From assembly GCA_033558025.1 (NCBI GenBank), contig JAUCEF010000003.1:2692001-2756000 (forward strand): 64,000 nt of DNA, written 5' to 3'. This DNA comes from Phytophthora sp. 'mugwort'. Taxonomy: Eukaryota > Oomycota > Peronosporomycetes > Peronosporales > Peronosporaceae. The position numbers and the translations under genes are program-made. The stretch's first letter is position 1. Every line of letters starts with the position of its first letter. The notes under the pieces were generated by a model. It had not been told where the DNA came from, made no database searches, and saw only the letters and a list, made by a program, of their open reading frames with translations. This document shows positions 34,510 through 46,450 of the stretch, in pieces.

Positions 34510-34917
34510 TAGGCACGGATGAAGAGCTGTTGGTGATGAATTTGACGGATCTGCACGAGATAAGCGAGGCGGTGGAGCCTATAGTGCAGTTTTGTAAAAT
34601 TTAACTGAGTGAACAGTTTGGAAGGCCCGATCCGGTTATGCTGAGGATCGGACTGTGAACGAGGCAGATTACAATGGACTCCTGCTGTGTTTTGACTTGT
34701 TGGAAGGGATGAGCAGGGACGTTTGGTGAGTTGCGGTGATTCAAATCTGGTGATCAGACAAGTACGAGGCGAGATCGACTGCAAGACACCCGGATTGACG
34801 CTGTTGGGGGAGAAGGCCCTGGATCGGCTTAAAGTCTTGCCAGATCACGAACTGTTACACTGGAATGCTAGTGCGGACAGTTGGCTAGCGCTGCGTTACA
34901 GCGGTAGCAAGGAGTGA
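34510..34917 (+). pseudogene. second (cellular-type) RNase H of element A
   Basis: Joining frames gives FDGSARDKRGGGAYSAV, NEADYNGLLLCFDLL, CGDSNLVIRQVRGEIDCK and WNASADSWLAL. This is the D-E-D-D layout of a plant/archaeal-type RNase H. The Glu position reads Asp here (NEADY; NEAEY in element B). It lies between the degenerate RNase H and the integrase, as in dual-RNase H Ty3/gypsy elements. Frameshifts break it. Confidence 0.8.
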
Positions 34918-35062
34918 TCATCAACGAGGTGGAGGCGTATCAGGATCTGGTCACGCTGAATCGTTAGATGAGATCTTAATGATCAGATAGGAGGACACCG
35001 TGGTGCGAGTCTCGCCAGTAGCTACCCGATCAGGGACCAGATCCGTGTAACAACCGACCGTT

Positions 35063-36580
35063 TTGGACGAAGGTTTTGTGAGAGATCTCCGTGCCGATCG
35101 TATCCGACAGACCCACGAGGAAGAAGTGTGGATATCAGGTGTGAAGAAGTATCTTACTGAAGATGTGACCGATCTCACACAAGATCAGGCTAGACTGTGT
35201 GGCAAACTAGCGTCGGACTATGACGTCGACGACAATGATCTGCTATTATACTGTCCGCCTACCAAGGGATCGGAAGTAGATCGTGACGGACTGATGAGGC
35301 TAGTCGCGCCTGAGGCACTCACCTTGATATCTTGTAACACTATCACGCGAGCGTTGACGGTGGACATCAAGGGGTTGGCCGTACCTATCAACGGATCAGG
35401 GATCATTTCCACCGGAGAGGTTTATATCGCAGGGTGTGCAGCGATATGTGGGTGAATGTGTAGACTGCGAAACTGGAAAGGGTCATCCCACGATCAGAGG
35501 AGAATCGCCCGGGAAGCTCCAGGTAACATATCCTATTCAGATCATTGCAATGGATCACATACCCTCGCTACCGAGGTCCTTCAAGTGTGTGTTTTCCGGA
35601 AATTTGGTGCTAGCGAGGCGATCCGCCACGATCGAGAACCCGGGTTCATGTCTGACTTCTTCCGAGCGTATAACAAGATCCTCGGACAGCAACAGAGAGT
35701 GACGATGGCTTATCGACCGCAAGCAAACGGAATAGCGGAACGGATGGTACATATCATACTCCAGCTTTGACGATGCATGCTCAAGATCTAAACCATCAGG
35801 ATTGAGATGAGTACGCGAGGACTGACGTTTGCAATCAATACGGCCCAAGATCGAGTACGAGGGAATACACCGTTCTACCTAGTATACGGATGGGACCCCA
35901 GATCGGCGTTGGAAGCCACCATACCTTTGGGCAGTACTTGCACCCGAGATCAAAGATCCTATGAGATGGAGGTATCAGATCCATCGCTAATACACAACGG
36001 CAAGGGAACAAGTCAACGTCAAGCTGCGGGAGGCGATCTCAGATCGCTCAGATCGGCATAATGACGAGGTCGATCGGCATCAGATCGGAAGCGGATCACA
36101 AGTCTGTCTGTATCTGGATCGCGTGAAGGAAGGATATGCGCGTAAGCTAGCACATCTGTGGCATGGTCCTTTTCGAGTCGCGGAGAAGATCAACGAGTAC
36201 TCACTGCGCCTCGAGATCGCCGGAACAGAGTATCGGCTCTTCCCAATTGTGCACGTGTCCAAATTGAAGTTGGTCAAGGAATTCCCAGATAGGTCACAGA
36301 TCAAGTTGACTGTACCAATCTCGGATCGACTAGATTTTGGTGAAACCCTGCTGCCCGAAGATAACTGGACGCCAGATCTAGAGGCAGAGAATACGAAGTG
36401 GAGAAGATCACTGATCTGAGGACAGGTAGAAGAACTCGGTATGGACGGATCTATCGGGAATTTCTGGTGCATTGGAAAGGATATGCAGACCCCAGCTGGG
36501 TAGATGAAGCCGATCTCAACTACGGAGCACTCTTTCACGATTTCCTTTGGGGACAGGCTAACGGAATTGTTTCGGTATGA
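35063..36580 (+). pseudogene. integrase and chromodomain of element A
   Basis: The zinc-binding part is split between frames and ends in VGECVDCETGKGHPTIRGE. The core keeps the first Asp (AMDHIPSLP), the second (RHDREPGFMSDFFRAY) and the Glu (YRPQANGIAERM). About 90 bases between the first two are deleted compared with element B. After more stops come VKEGYARKLAHLWHGPFRV and a C-terminal chromodomain (YGRIYREFLVHWKGYADPSW VDEADLN) that ends at 36,580. The 3' end of this frame overlaps the antisense frame by about 20 bases. Confidence 0.85.
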
Positions 36581-39500
36581 AGCAGTCCCACAAGGAATGG
36601 TGGGATCGAGGGGATTGCGGCGAGTTGGTCACCGCGATGACGGATCGGAAGAAGGATCTATGGGAAGGCCATAGCTCGGAGGAAACGGGTGATGTATGTG
36701 ACGTTATGCATGCAAATCTGCATGAATTTTCGAGAAATTGAGGAAGGAAATCCGGATCGGGTAAGCTCCAGATGAAGTAGTAGGACGCATGAAGACCCAA
36801 TGCAGTCAAGACGGAAATAAGTAAGTATGGATGAAAAGAGGAATGACTGAGATGAATGCATGGAGACCTACCCATGAACGGCGGCTTCTCACAAAATTGT
36901 CGGGATGGGAGACCAGTGCCAAGTAGAGAACGAACCGAATCAAGAGTCGAATTTGTTCCGAAGTCGACCGATCCGGTACGCCAAATTTTCCATAGGCAGA
37001 TCACGAAATTGGTTGCGCCAGGGATTGGCGGTGTCAGCTTTACGAAGGGCCTCCAGAAGGTCACCAGGTTCCGCTCGGTGAGACGATTGGGGTCAGCAAG
37101 GTTGTCTGCCCGAGATGCACGACCTGGATACCAAGTCCCATCGTCCGTCGTGGTCGGAAGATGAAGGAATAAATGATCGAGTAATAGATCCAGATCGGCC
37201 CACCGCTCACGCATCATCAGAGGAAATGAACGGAGCAACGCTCGCCAGCTGTCGCCCGCTCGGATCCGCCTCTGACGACGGTCATGATGGTACTGCTCCA
37301 AAACTGGATCACGACATTTTTCCGCGGTCATCGGGAGATAAAGAGTCGTCTCCCAATAAGCCTGGAGATGTCGTCGTTCGATAGCGAGATAAAAATCCGC
37401 GACCTGGACGAGAGTGGTATTCGATCTGCTATGGAGCGGCAGATCGAAGGTCAGGGTCTCCTCCGAGTTATCCAACATCTCCCAGGGTCGAGCGGCGATC
37501 AAGGCCGTGATGTTTGGACCAGTAATCCAGTTGTCCAGATGGTCGGTACCGGCCCTGGGGGCGCGGACCCCTCACACGCGCCGCGGGAACAGCCAGCCAG
37601 AAGGGATCGGGAGCCAGGCGGTCAAGGTGCGCCATTTTTGGCGGCTACTTGAAGCTGACTCAAAGTCATCGCCGGCCACGGATCGATCTCGGCCTGAGTA
37701 AGAGCACGAGGCTGATCGTATCTATGTAGTGAGATCGATGCTGGGAATAGCGGCGGGACCAATGGCCGCAAAGGAGATCCAGGAGAGGGAGGACTTCCGA
37801 CATCGGATCGAGCGGAACCCTCGGATCCAAAAGGAGAAGCTGGCGGACTTGGAGAACTAGGCCCACCTTGAACGGCCGATCCCGTTTGAGCAGCCGCGGA
37901 ATTGCCGCGATCCGATTGTCCAGGACTCGCCGGTTGACGAGTCGCAGGTGGCTCGTCAGATTCGTGTAGAGAGCCCTCGGGTGTGCCAGGATCAGCAATC
38001 TCGGTCGGTTGAGAAGCATCGCCGCCCGAGAGTGTGCCAGATCGGCGACGAACTTCAGAACGAGATCGGGACAAAGCAACCAACGCTTGATCATCGCTGT
38101 CGTCTTCTTCGTCTTCTTCACTTTCACCCGATTCTGGCAGTCCAACGGACGGGGGAGCCTCCGTACGAGACACAACTGAAGCCTTGTTCGCTGTCAATTC
38201 CCGGACCATCGTCATCGATCTCTTATTGAGGCTCGGATTCAACTAAGGGAGACACTCCAGCCGAGGCCGAGCTGCCTGAACCTTGTGTCGGGGCAGTCGG
38301 AACTATCTGACGGCCAGGAGGAAGAGCGGACCGACTACGCAACGGACACTTAGACGAAAGACCAGGTGGAGAAGGCGAAGTCGATCGGCTGGGTTCCCGC
38401 TTCCCAGATCGAGGGGGACCCGATCCATTGGGGTTCACTGGCAGTACCACCTCGGCGAGACGCTCGGTGACCAGATCGACACCCGTGCCGATTTCGTCTC
38501 GGGTCTGACGCAGCCGATGATAAGCGGTCTGAAGATCTGCGATCTGGTTTTCCAGCGCACGAATAGTCCGCCGAGATGTACCCAGCTCCACATCTGTATC
38601 TCAGAATTGTCAACGGAGAGTTAGGTTTACTCAGCTAACTCGACAGACAAATGGTCATTATACTTACGGGCGTCAGCAAATTCCGTCGCAGCTGTATCCC
38701 GATCGCGGATCGCAGCTGCGAGATCAGACAGTAAAGGAGATTGACCACGTTCCAGAGTATCAACTTCAGCTTGAAGGCGATCTCGATCGAGTTGGAGCCG
38801 ATTCCGTTCCGTGCGAAGTTTAGCACGCTCGCGGATGAGTTCGCCAGCAGTAGAGGTGCCGGCCGATCGACTCGTGGATGTCGGACCGGCTATCGGAGCG
38901 GAAGAAACGACCCGACCGGCCTGGTCTGGGCTTGGCGGAGTTCGTTCTCCAGCCGCGCCACATTTGCTAAAGCTGCGTCCATCTCCACGTGGAGCCGAGC
39001 TGACTGAGTCCCGTCGGTGTCCGATCGGGAGCACTTCGCTGTCGCTTAATCCAGAGCAGCTCGAGAGGAGTCCAGGCTAACGCGGTAAGAGTCAAGATCG
39101 ACACGATTCTCATCTAGTTCTCTCTGCTAAGTGATGATGCGGTCGCGTAAGTCGTCGACCTCTTCCTCGCGGAGCTCCAGACGACGATACGCAAGTTCGT
39201 CTCGGCGAGACTCAGCTCCGAGAGTTCCGGCTGAACACTGGAGAGATGACGCTCCACGTCTTGGATCTCAGCGGCCTGCTGACGAAGGTGATCGCGGAGA
39301 TGACGAACGATCGACTGATCCCCCTGGGCTGGGAGAGTGTTGTCGATCTCAGCCCGGAGCCTCCGGATCTCTTCACCTTGGTCATGTCGGAATTGTTCCA
39401 AGGCACGCTGATCGTCAGACATCTTGGCTATGACACGATCCTGGTGCATGCGATCTCGCAGAAGATCATCACGAGTACCTCGCGTACGACGGGGCTCATC

Positions 39501-39647
39501 TTCCAGGTAGTCCACCTGACGCGCCACGACTTGAGTCATCGAGTCAACGAGAGCATGCGAGGCGGCAAAACGACGGGACCTGACGCTGTGAGACGAAATG
39601 GGCGGCGTTCGGTCTTTGTCAGAGGCATCCGAGTGGTGATCGCTCAT
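36558..39647 (-). pseudogene. antisense ORF (aORF) of element A
   Basis: Minus-strand frames at 39,647-39,114, 39,034-38,627, 38,591-38,223, 38,242-37,622 and 37,502-36,558 read as one protein broken by frameshifts. The N-terminal half is coiled coil (RRLRAEIDNTLPAQGDQ, RLELREEEVDDLRDR). The middle is Ser/Pro-rich with an acidic run (ESEEDEEDDSDDQALVA). The C-terminal ~310 residues match the aORF of element B, including RSRSEVRRR, LQAYWET, DLDLLLDHLF and TWYPGR. It converges on the end of pol. Its conservation at protein level between diverged elements argues for a real gene of the element. The function is unknown. Confidence 0.7.
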
Positions 39648-40312
39648 AGAATTGGAGTAGATGGCTTGTAGAGGCGAAGATTTAGAAGTGTGACCGGAGT
39701 GTGGTCGCTATACGGCAACGACTTCGGACAGGGGGCGGTTGTGGAGAAGCGTCCACCAAGAATATCAGATCCGTAAGGGATGGCCACATCGGTGTGAAAG
39801 GCGGCCCTAGCTGTGAAAAAGAGGGGGCGATCGAGCCGGATCGAGATACGAGGTAAAGGGGGACCGACGTTCGACTTAATCTGGGGTGCAAGAGGATGCT
39901 TCGATGACGAGAAAGGAAACCAGGTCGGGCAACCACCCAACACAGATCGGTTATGCTGTGATCACCCGACCGATCGAGGAGCGCGTGGATATTCGGGAGC
40001 CGGGTCGAGGAGATCAGGCAGATCGAGCCGATCGACCACGGGACCTAGCAGATCGGTCCGATCCGGCGATACAGGTTGGCAGATCGGGCCGATTTGGTAC
40101 TCAAGGTTTAGATGATCAGGTTGATCCGGCGTCCACATGTCCGCCTACATGCCGCCGCCCGAGATCGGGCAGATCGGGTTGATCGGTTTTCGCCGATCGG
40201 CATACAGGTTCCGACATCCTCGATCTGTAGATCGACGAACACGTTCAGACATCCGCGATCTGGCAGATTGGGATTCGATCAGCAATCATCCTTGGGGATG
40301 TGCAAGCGTGAA
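39648..40312. other. element A / element B boundary, GATC-rich
   Basis: No gene is supported. The part at 39,950-40,312, read on the minus strand, resembles 62,250-62,450 at perhaps 85% (gatgattgctgatcga, cagatcgcggatgtc, gaacctgtatgccg), with many gatcgg/cagatc repeats. It is therefore the outer flank of the palindrome's left arm and diverges far more than the arms themselves. Confidence 0.5.
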
Positions 40313-40706
40313 TGGTTCGTATTGAGTGGTTGAAGATGGGCAAGATTCAGGAGATTCAGGTGGTACGATATAGGGTTCAGAATGGGAGGATAGGACAAGA
40401 AAAGGATAAACAGCAATCAGACTCGAATTTGCATTGGACAACTTAGGCGGTTTTCGAATACCGTGGGACTGGAACTAATTGCCCCCCCCTTCCAAGGTGT
40501 CGACCAGTCCAAGGTAGCAGATTTAGTGTCGTGGTGATCGGATCGGATCGGATATTAGCCGACCCTCCCCCACACTAGCGAACTTCTGCTCCAGCGCATA
40601 CCTCGATCGATCGGCATTCAGTGCTTGACCGACGATCGCTTCGACTCTCAACTCGCAAGATCCCGCTAAAGGAAGCGGCAAGCAACTCAAGGAAAAGAAA
40701 GGAACA

Positions 40707-42134
40707 ATGCCACACGGCAACCTGGGCCTCGATTCAAGTCCAGGCCCCCGATCGAAGGTCAGGTCTAATTCCGTGTCTCGCAGTGACCAGGCTTCTTCCA
40801 AGAGGCCCTTGAGTCCACCCTCTTCTCTTCGCCGCGAGGATCCGAGCCCGCCGAAGAAGGTGCCTCCTTCCTCATCCCCTGCGGTGGATGGCGCAACTGC
40901 CTCCGGATCGGCCTCGAAGGTGCCTTCAGTCCAATCAGGATCCTCCTTGGATCTCGCTGTTGACGCCGCGGCTGAGGTCGGTGATGAAGACTACGAGTTC
41001 CCCGGCATAGTATCTGGATCTAGCTCCGATCCCGGTTCCATCTCTAGTAGTAGTGGATCTGACGCCGCGCTCATCGACTCGGACGCGATCTTCGACAACT
41101 CCGACGACGACGAACTCTAAATGGCTCTGGCGCGATCCCGATCCGACGCCCGTCGACGCAGCTTTTTCGTGGAGATCTCTGGTGGCGAGAGATTTCAGGC
41201 TACGCTCATCGTGGTCGACCAAGATCCGAACTCTGCCGAAACGGAGGAAGAGGTGGAAGGTGCGACTCAGGCGGCCGACACACCCAATCCGACTCTTCTG
41301 GCCGTTGCACCCGCCACGGATCCTGCTTCCCAGCTGCTCGGTCCTGCTGATATTTTTCTCCCCGGCTTCCATCAGCCGCGGGTCGTGATCGCGGAAGAGG
41401 TAGCACCTTGGGATCCTTCCCAGATTAGTGTGCTTACCCTCGACACCCTACCGCCCCGGATCCTGATCGACAACCGGGTGCTCTCGGCCGGGTGGATGTT
41501 CCTTGAGCGGGCCAGTCGCGGGGGACAACTGGATCCTTCTCGTTATGTTTCGCGCCTGCTCACGAAGGAGGACATCATGGCTCTGTACAGGGAAGAGCCG
41601 TGGAAGGCCCTCGACGTACCAGACCTGAAGCCGCTGATATTCGATCTGGCCAGATCCGCCGAAGTAGCAGCGCTCGCCACGAGCTACCGGGCCTACGAGG
41701 AGGATTACCGTCAGGCCTACTGGGAAGCTCGCACTCCTTCCCGATCCTCAAGTCCGAGCGCGACGGCACACGCGTGGTTCGTGCCCTTCTACCGTGGACG
41801 CAAGAACCTGAGCTTGCACGCGCGCCAAGTTCTGGAATCTGCAAGGCCAGATCTTCGAAAGGCTCGCCAGATGGGATGTTGCGACCTGGACCTGCTGTTA
41901 GATCCGGTGTTCACGCACTTCCCTTTGCAGTCCGAAGACACGACGTGGTTCCCCGGGCGCGAGGCGGTCGCAGAGGGACGGGATCCGCCCCAAGATCTGA
42001 TCGCGGCTCTCGCGGACTGTGACAGGAGCGCCCCGTGGCTCAATTACTTCCGCACGGATCCGACTTCTCATCCGTCTCGCCAGATCAGCCGGATCCGCAT
42101 GAAATTTTCTCCGTCCGCTCCGGATCATGAGTAG
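40707..42134 (+). pseudogene. antisense ORF (aORF) of element B, left copy
   Basis: A single plus-strand frame of 475 codons lies opposite to pol, with one in-frame TAA at 41,118-41,120 directly followed by ATG. Element A reads through this point (SDDQALVALSRSR against SDDDEL*MALARSR), so the stop is a lesion. The first 137 residues are disordered: Ser/Pro-rich, then acidic. The last 337 form a folded-looking domain with DLARSAEVAALATSYRAYEE, RQAYWEART, DLDLLLDPVF and TTWFPGRE. No known family is recognised. The ATG lies in a leader (ctaaaggaagcggcaagca..aaggaaca) that resembles part of U. The frame ends ~480 bases from the end of pol. Confidence 0.7.
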
Positions 42135-42611
42135 TCTACGTCGTACGTCATTAACTTAGTAGCGGTAGTGGTTCGTCTTGCATGGAGTAATCCATTCAAT
42201 ATCAGTATTGCTTCGGCTAATTTGTCTTGCGTATGCTGTATCTTGATCGTTCTTAGGTCTTCCGTTCATCGTCGGATCCGATATCCTTCGGATCCGAGAT
42301 CCTTGTAGCGAGCTTAGTTATTTCACCAGATCCGGATCTCCTGGTCACATGTACACTCACTCCCCTTTCCATCTTTAGGCTTGCAGCCTCCCTGCATCCT
42401 CTCTCGCTTCATCTGCCGTGGCGACCAATTCACCAGACGGAACCCCCTCCTTCTTCTCTCATGGCCTTCCCGCGGATCTTCTACCAACTTCGTCACGTCC
42501 ACCACCAAATAGTGAACGCGGATCCTCCTCCTTCACACTTGCCGCCTTTCTGCAAGCCTTCAACTTCAGTACCGCCTGCAGCACCAGCTTGCTGCCGCGG
42601 CTTCCACCACT

Positions 42612-44285
42612 TAAGCTTCCTCGTACGACTGCACCGACTGGAAACGACTCTTCTTGGCCCGATCCTGCAGGAACTCACGCAATAGCACCCCACAGTTCAG
42701 ATCCGCCTCGTCAACACAGATGGGTTTGTCCTAGCCTCGCCAGTGTACCTTAAACTCGCGCAGTGATCGTCCATAACGTGTTCGACGACCCGACCTCATG
42801 TCGCTGATCTTCTCGACTTCGTACTCCCCTTCTTCTAGCTCTCGATCCCAGCTGTCTTCAGGTAACAGCGCTTCGTCGAAGTCGAGACGATACGCCTCAT
42901 CGACGGCCAAATGTGTTGTTGGTCGATCGGGAAATGAGAAAACATTCCCCGATCGACTAACAACACAGTTGGCCCTCACAGGCTTCAACTTAGACGCATG
43001 CACCACCGGAAAAAGGTGGTAATCTGTCCCGGCTGTCTCCAGTCAAGCAGCGAGAGGTTGCACCGTCTCCAACACTCGGAAGGTACCATGCCATATGCGC
43101 TAGCTTCCGCGCGTATCCTTCCTTGACTCGATCCAGATATAGCCACACCCGAGTGCCGGCCTCGATCCGATGCGGATCCACGCTATCATTGTGGCGTTCG
43201 ACCCGATCCGTAATAGCCTTCTTCAGCTTCGCGTTCACGTCCGCTCTCACCTGCCGGTAATAGCGCTGGCAACGCCATTGGCGTGGATCCCGATCTCGGC
43301 GTCTCGTGCTGCCTAGCGGGAGAGTTGCCTCTAGCGTCGTGCGTGGATCCCAACCGTGCCCAAGATAAAACGGGGTGTCACCTCGGATCCGATCATGTGC
43401 CGTGTTGATAGCAAACGTCAGGCGCTCTGCGTACTTGTCCCAGTCGCGCTGGTTCTCGTCCTCGACATACATCTTGATGGATCTCGTCACCGTCTGCACC
43501 ATGCGTTCCGCAGTCCCGTTCGCCTGAGGCCTATAAGTCATGGTGTTTCGCTGTCTCTGTCCCAGGATCTGCTTGAATGCCCTGAAGAAGTCAGACATGA
43601 AACCAGGCTCCCTGTCATGCCGGATTACCTCGCTCGCACCGAAGCGTCGGAACACACAGTCCTCGTAGGATTCCGCGATCGTTTGGGCTGTCCGGGACGC
43701 ACTCGCCTTGGCAATGACGTAACCTGTGAACAGATTTACCCAGATTAGGAGTCCCGTGTGGCTTTTGTACGACTTGGGCAGCGAGGGGATGTGATCCATC
43801 GCTATGACCTGGAAAGGGTAGGTGGCCTGGATATTGCCGGGTTACTCACCGCGTATGGTCGGTAGCCCCTTGCCGGTCTGGCAATCCACGCATTTACCTA
43901 CGAACCGCTCTACGCTCCTGAAGAGTCCACGCCAATAGAAGTGATCCCGGATCCGCTGATATATTCGGCTGATCCCCTGATGACCGCCCTCCAGACTGAC
44001 GTGGTAGTGATGTAGCAGATCCTCGTGCAGCGTCTCGGGCACAGCCAGACGAAGCAGCCCGTCTCTCTCTTCCTCCACCTTCGCAGACGGCGCAGTAGTA
44101 GAGTAGGTCCTGTTCATCCATCGCATAGTCAGTCGCCACGTTGCTGCAACCCGAGCTTCGTCTTTTTCCAGATCCTTCACATCCCCTTGAAGGTACTTCT
44201 TGAGGTTCATGATCCACTTTTCTTCGTCCTGAGCTTGTCGGATTCGATCCACTCTCAGCTGGCGGACCGCCTCTTCTTGCAGCAC
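42612..44285 (-). pseudogene. integrase and chromodomain of element B, left copy
   Basis: The zinc-binding domain is complete (HHYHVSLEGGHQGI, then CVDCQTGKG). A TAA follows at GE*PGN, where A has Ser. The core keeps D, D and E: AMDHIPSLPK, RHDREPGFMSDFF and YRPQANGTAERM. A one-base shift near LAHM(A)WY disrupts the C-terminus, and the continuation HGTFRV...HASKLKPV has a TGA. The chromodomain reads YGRSLREFKVHWRGYKDKP and then VDEADLNCGVLLREFLQDR, ending SYEEA at about 42,612. All of these lesions are also in the right arm. Confidence 0.9.
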
Positions 44286-44417
44286 ACTGGGCTGGTGACC
44301 TTCCGGCGGGATCTAGTCGCCATGGCTGCAATGCGAAGCGTAGTATCCTCGGCAACGTGGTCAGGATCTTGGGTAGCCGATTCAGCGTCACCAGGTCCTT
44401 CCGTGTTTGGTTGTCCG

Positions 44418-44822
44418 TCACTTCTGCTCTCGCTGTAACGCTGCACTCGCCAGACTATCTGCGCTGGCGTTCCATGCTCGCTTGACATGAAGCAGGTCGT
44501 GATCCGGCCAGGATCTCAGACGGTGTAAAGCCCCTTGCCGCAACAACGTCAACGCGGGAGCTTTGCAGTCGATCTCGCCCTTCATCTGTCGGATCACCAA
44601 ATTGGAGTCCCCACAGATCACCAAACGTCCTCGATCAGTCATTCTAACAGATCAAAGCATAACAATAGTCCACCGTATTCCGCCTCATTGACCGTCATAT
44701 CTTCTGCCCGTATTGACTCCGCCTTGACCACGGTCCACTCGGGCAACTTCCACACGATGCGCTGAAGGCGCCTCCGCCGCGTTTGGCTCGGGCGGATCCG
44801 TCGAAACTAGCGAGCACGAGTT
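44418..44822 (-). pseudogene. second RNase H of element B, left copy
   Basis: The D-E-D-D set is complete: FDGSARAKRGGGAFSA, NEAEYGGLLLCFDLL, ICGDSNLVIRQMKGEIDCK and WNASADSLASAAL. One frameshift lies after GGGAFSA and a TGA follows CFDLLE, so it is not translated whole. The catalytic residues themselves are unchanged. It lies between the degenerate RNase H and the integrase. Confidence 0.85.
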
Positions 44823-45009
44823 CCTCGTCGGGCTTCACGGTAAGGATCAGAGTCTGTACTGCTCGGCGGGGCTCTTTCCGCGGTGCAATTGCCACCAGTG
44901 CCTGATCCACTATCGATCGTGGCGTCACACACGCAGCCAGCGATCCCAAGATCTCATCCTCACCTTTCGTGCACTTTGTGATTTCCAACGTCCAGGGCGA
45001 TAGCAATGC

Positions 45010-46450
45010 GGTCCATTGTCCCGAGCCGCCCTTGGAGCCCTGTAGCGTGGAACAGCCAAGCCAACGTCGAGTGCCGCGTCAGGATCTTAATTGATCTGCC
45101 GACCAGCATCGAATAACCCAGATCCAGCATACGCAGCTACGCTAGCACTTCCTTCTCCACGACGCCGTACTTCAACTCGCTCGACTTCAACGTGCGGCTC
45201 GGGTACATCAGGGGCAAGAATGTGCCGTCGTGATCCTGCACCAGGGAGGCGGACACTGCCCACTCGCTGGCATAGACGATCAGCACTGGCTGTTTCTCCG
45301 GATCGAAGTGTCGGAGGATCGGGGTCGTCGCGATCTTGTTCTTCAGTGTGGAATACGCTGCTCTAGCTCCGATCCACTTCGGCTCTGACGCCTCCGGATC
45401 CTATCGAACTGGGGGTCCCCGCCTTCGAGGATCTCTCGGTCGATCTTCCCTTCGTTGACAGCGATCCTGCTCTAGCACGCATCGCGGAGAAATCCACTTC
45501 TCGCAGCTCGTACAACATCGACGCATACACCGCCATGTCTTCAATGAAGTGTCCGTAGTAGTTCAGACTACCCAAGAACGACTGCATAGACCGTAGAGAT
45601 TTCGGGAATGGCAGATTTACCCGCGCACTGAGATCCTTTGGATGAGCCTCCAAGCCTTCGATGAATACACGATGCCGGAGGTAATCTACCTTCTTCAGTC
45701 CGCAGACGCTCTTCGCGACACTGATCGAGATATTCCACTTGCCACAGGCGGCGAGCAGGAGCTTCACTCGTTCGCACAACTGATCCCAGGATCCGGCCGT
45801 AACAAGGATGTCATCGATGTAGAATCGACGCCCCAGTACGGAAGGTTCACCTACTTCTTCCGGATCTCCTCCTTCGAAGATGTCCGTTGAGGATCCTCGA
45901 TCCGCTGCTGATGGGATCCGCAAGATGCCGTACAGTGCGTTGTCGATCAGCTCTGGTAGATCTGTGGAACGTTCTTCAATCCAAATGGCACGCGGTTCCA
46001 CTCAAACAGGCCAAACGGCGTGGTGAATGCCGAGATGGCACGAGCACGATCCGTCATAGACACAACCCAGAAGCCACTCGCCATATCCAACGAGCAATAC
46101 CACAGCACCTTGTCTAGATCCTCGTGCAGATCATTGATCAGGGGCATCGAGTAAACCAACAGCTTGGTGAGACCGTTAATCAGGCGGTGATCAATACACA
46201 ACCTTATGTCCACACCATTCTTCTTGATGATCGCCACGATTGGTGATGCCCATGGAGACGTTGAGTGTCGTATGATCGTGGCTGACGCAGCCCCTTGATC
46301 GGATCCGATACCTTCTCGCGAAACTGGGGGAGATCTTTTGCAGACGTTGTGCGATTGGGGTGGCCTTTCCAACGTCGATGACACATACCACGCCTACAGC
46401 CGCAGGAGGCAGCGCGTTGCCCTTGCCGATCAATAAGTGCTGGTAGGACC
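45010..46450 (-). pseudogene. reverse transcriptase and first RNase H of element B, left copy
   Basis: RT starts near YQHLLIGKGNALPP. A frameshift leads into DIRLCIDHRLINGLTKLLVY, the first catalytic Asp (CSLDMASGFWVV) and TPFGLFEWN. A second one-base loss at QIYQ/LIDNAL leads into the catalytic YIDD (FYIDDILVTAGSWDQ) and FPKSLRSMQSFLGSLNYY. The RNase H that follows has VYASEWAVSASL, with Tyr in place of the first catalytic Asp, and a TAG after VVEKEVLA. The active residues of RT are intact but the frames are not. Confidence 0.9.

Larger units (their letters stand above)
28115..39647 (+). mobile_element. element A: dual-RNase H Ty3/gypsy with antisense ORF
   Basis: Plus-strand order: ORF0 (28.1-29.6 kb), gag (29.9-31.4), protease (31.5), linker, RT (32.8-34.0), a degenerate RNase H (34.0-34.3), a second RNase H (34.5-34.9), integrase (35.1-36.2) and chromodomain (36.4-36.6). 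A minus-strand reading frame (39.65-36.56 kb) converges on the end of pol. A is clearly related to element B but strongly diverged and older, with tens of lesions. No second U copy is seen at its right end, so its 3' LTR is missing or unrecognisable. Confidence 0.85.
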
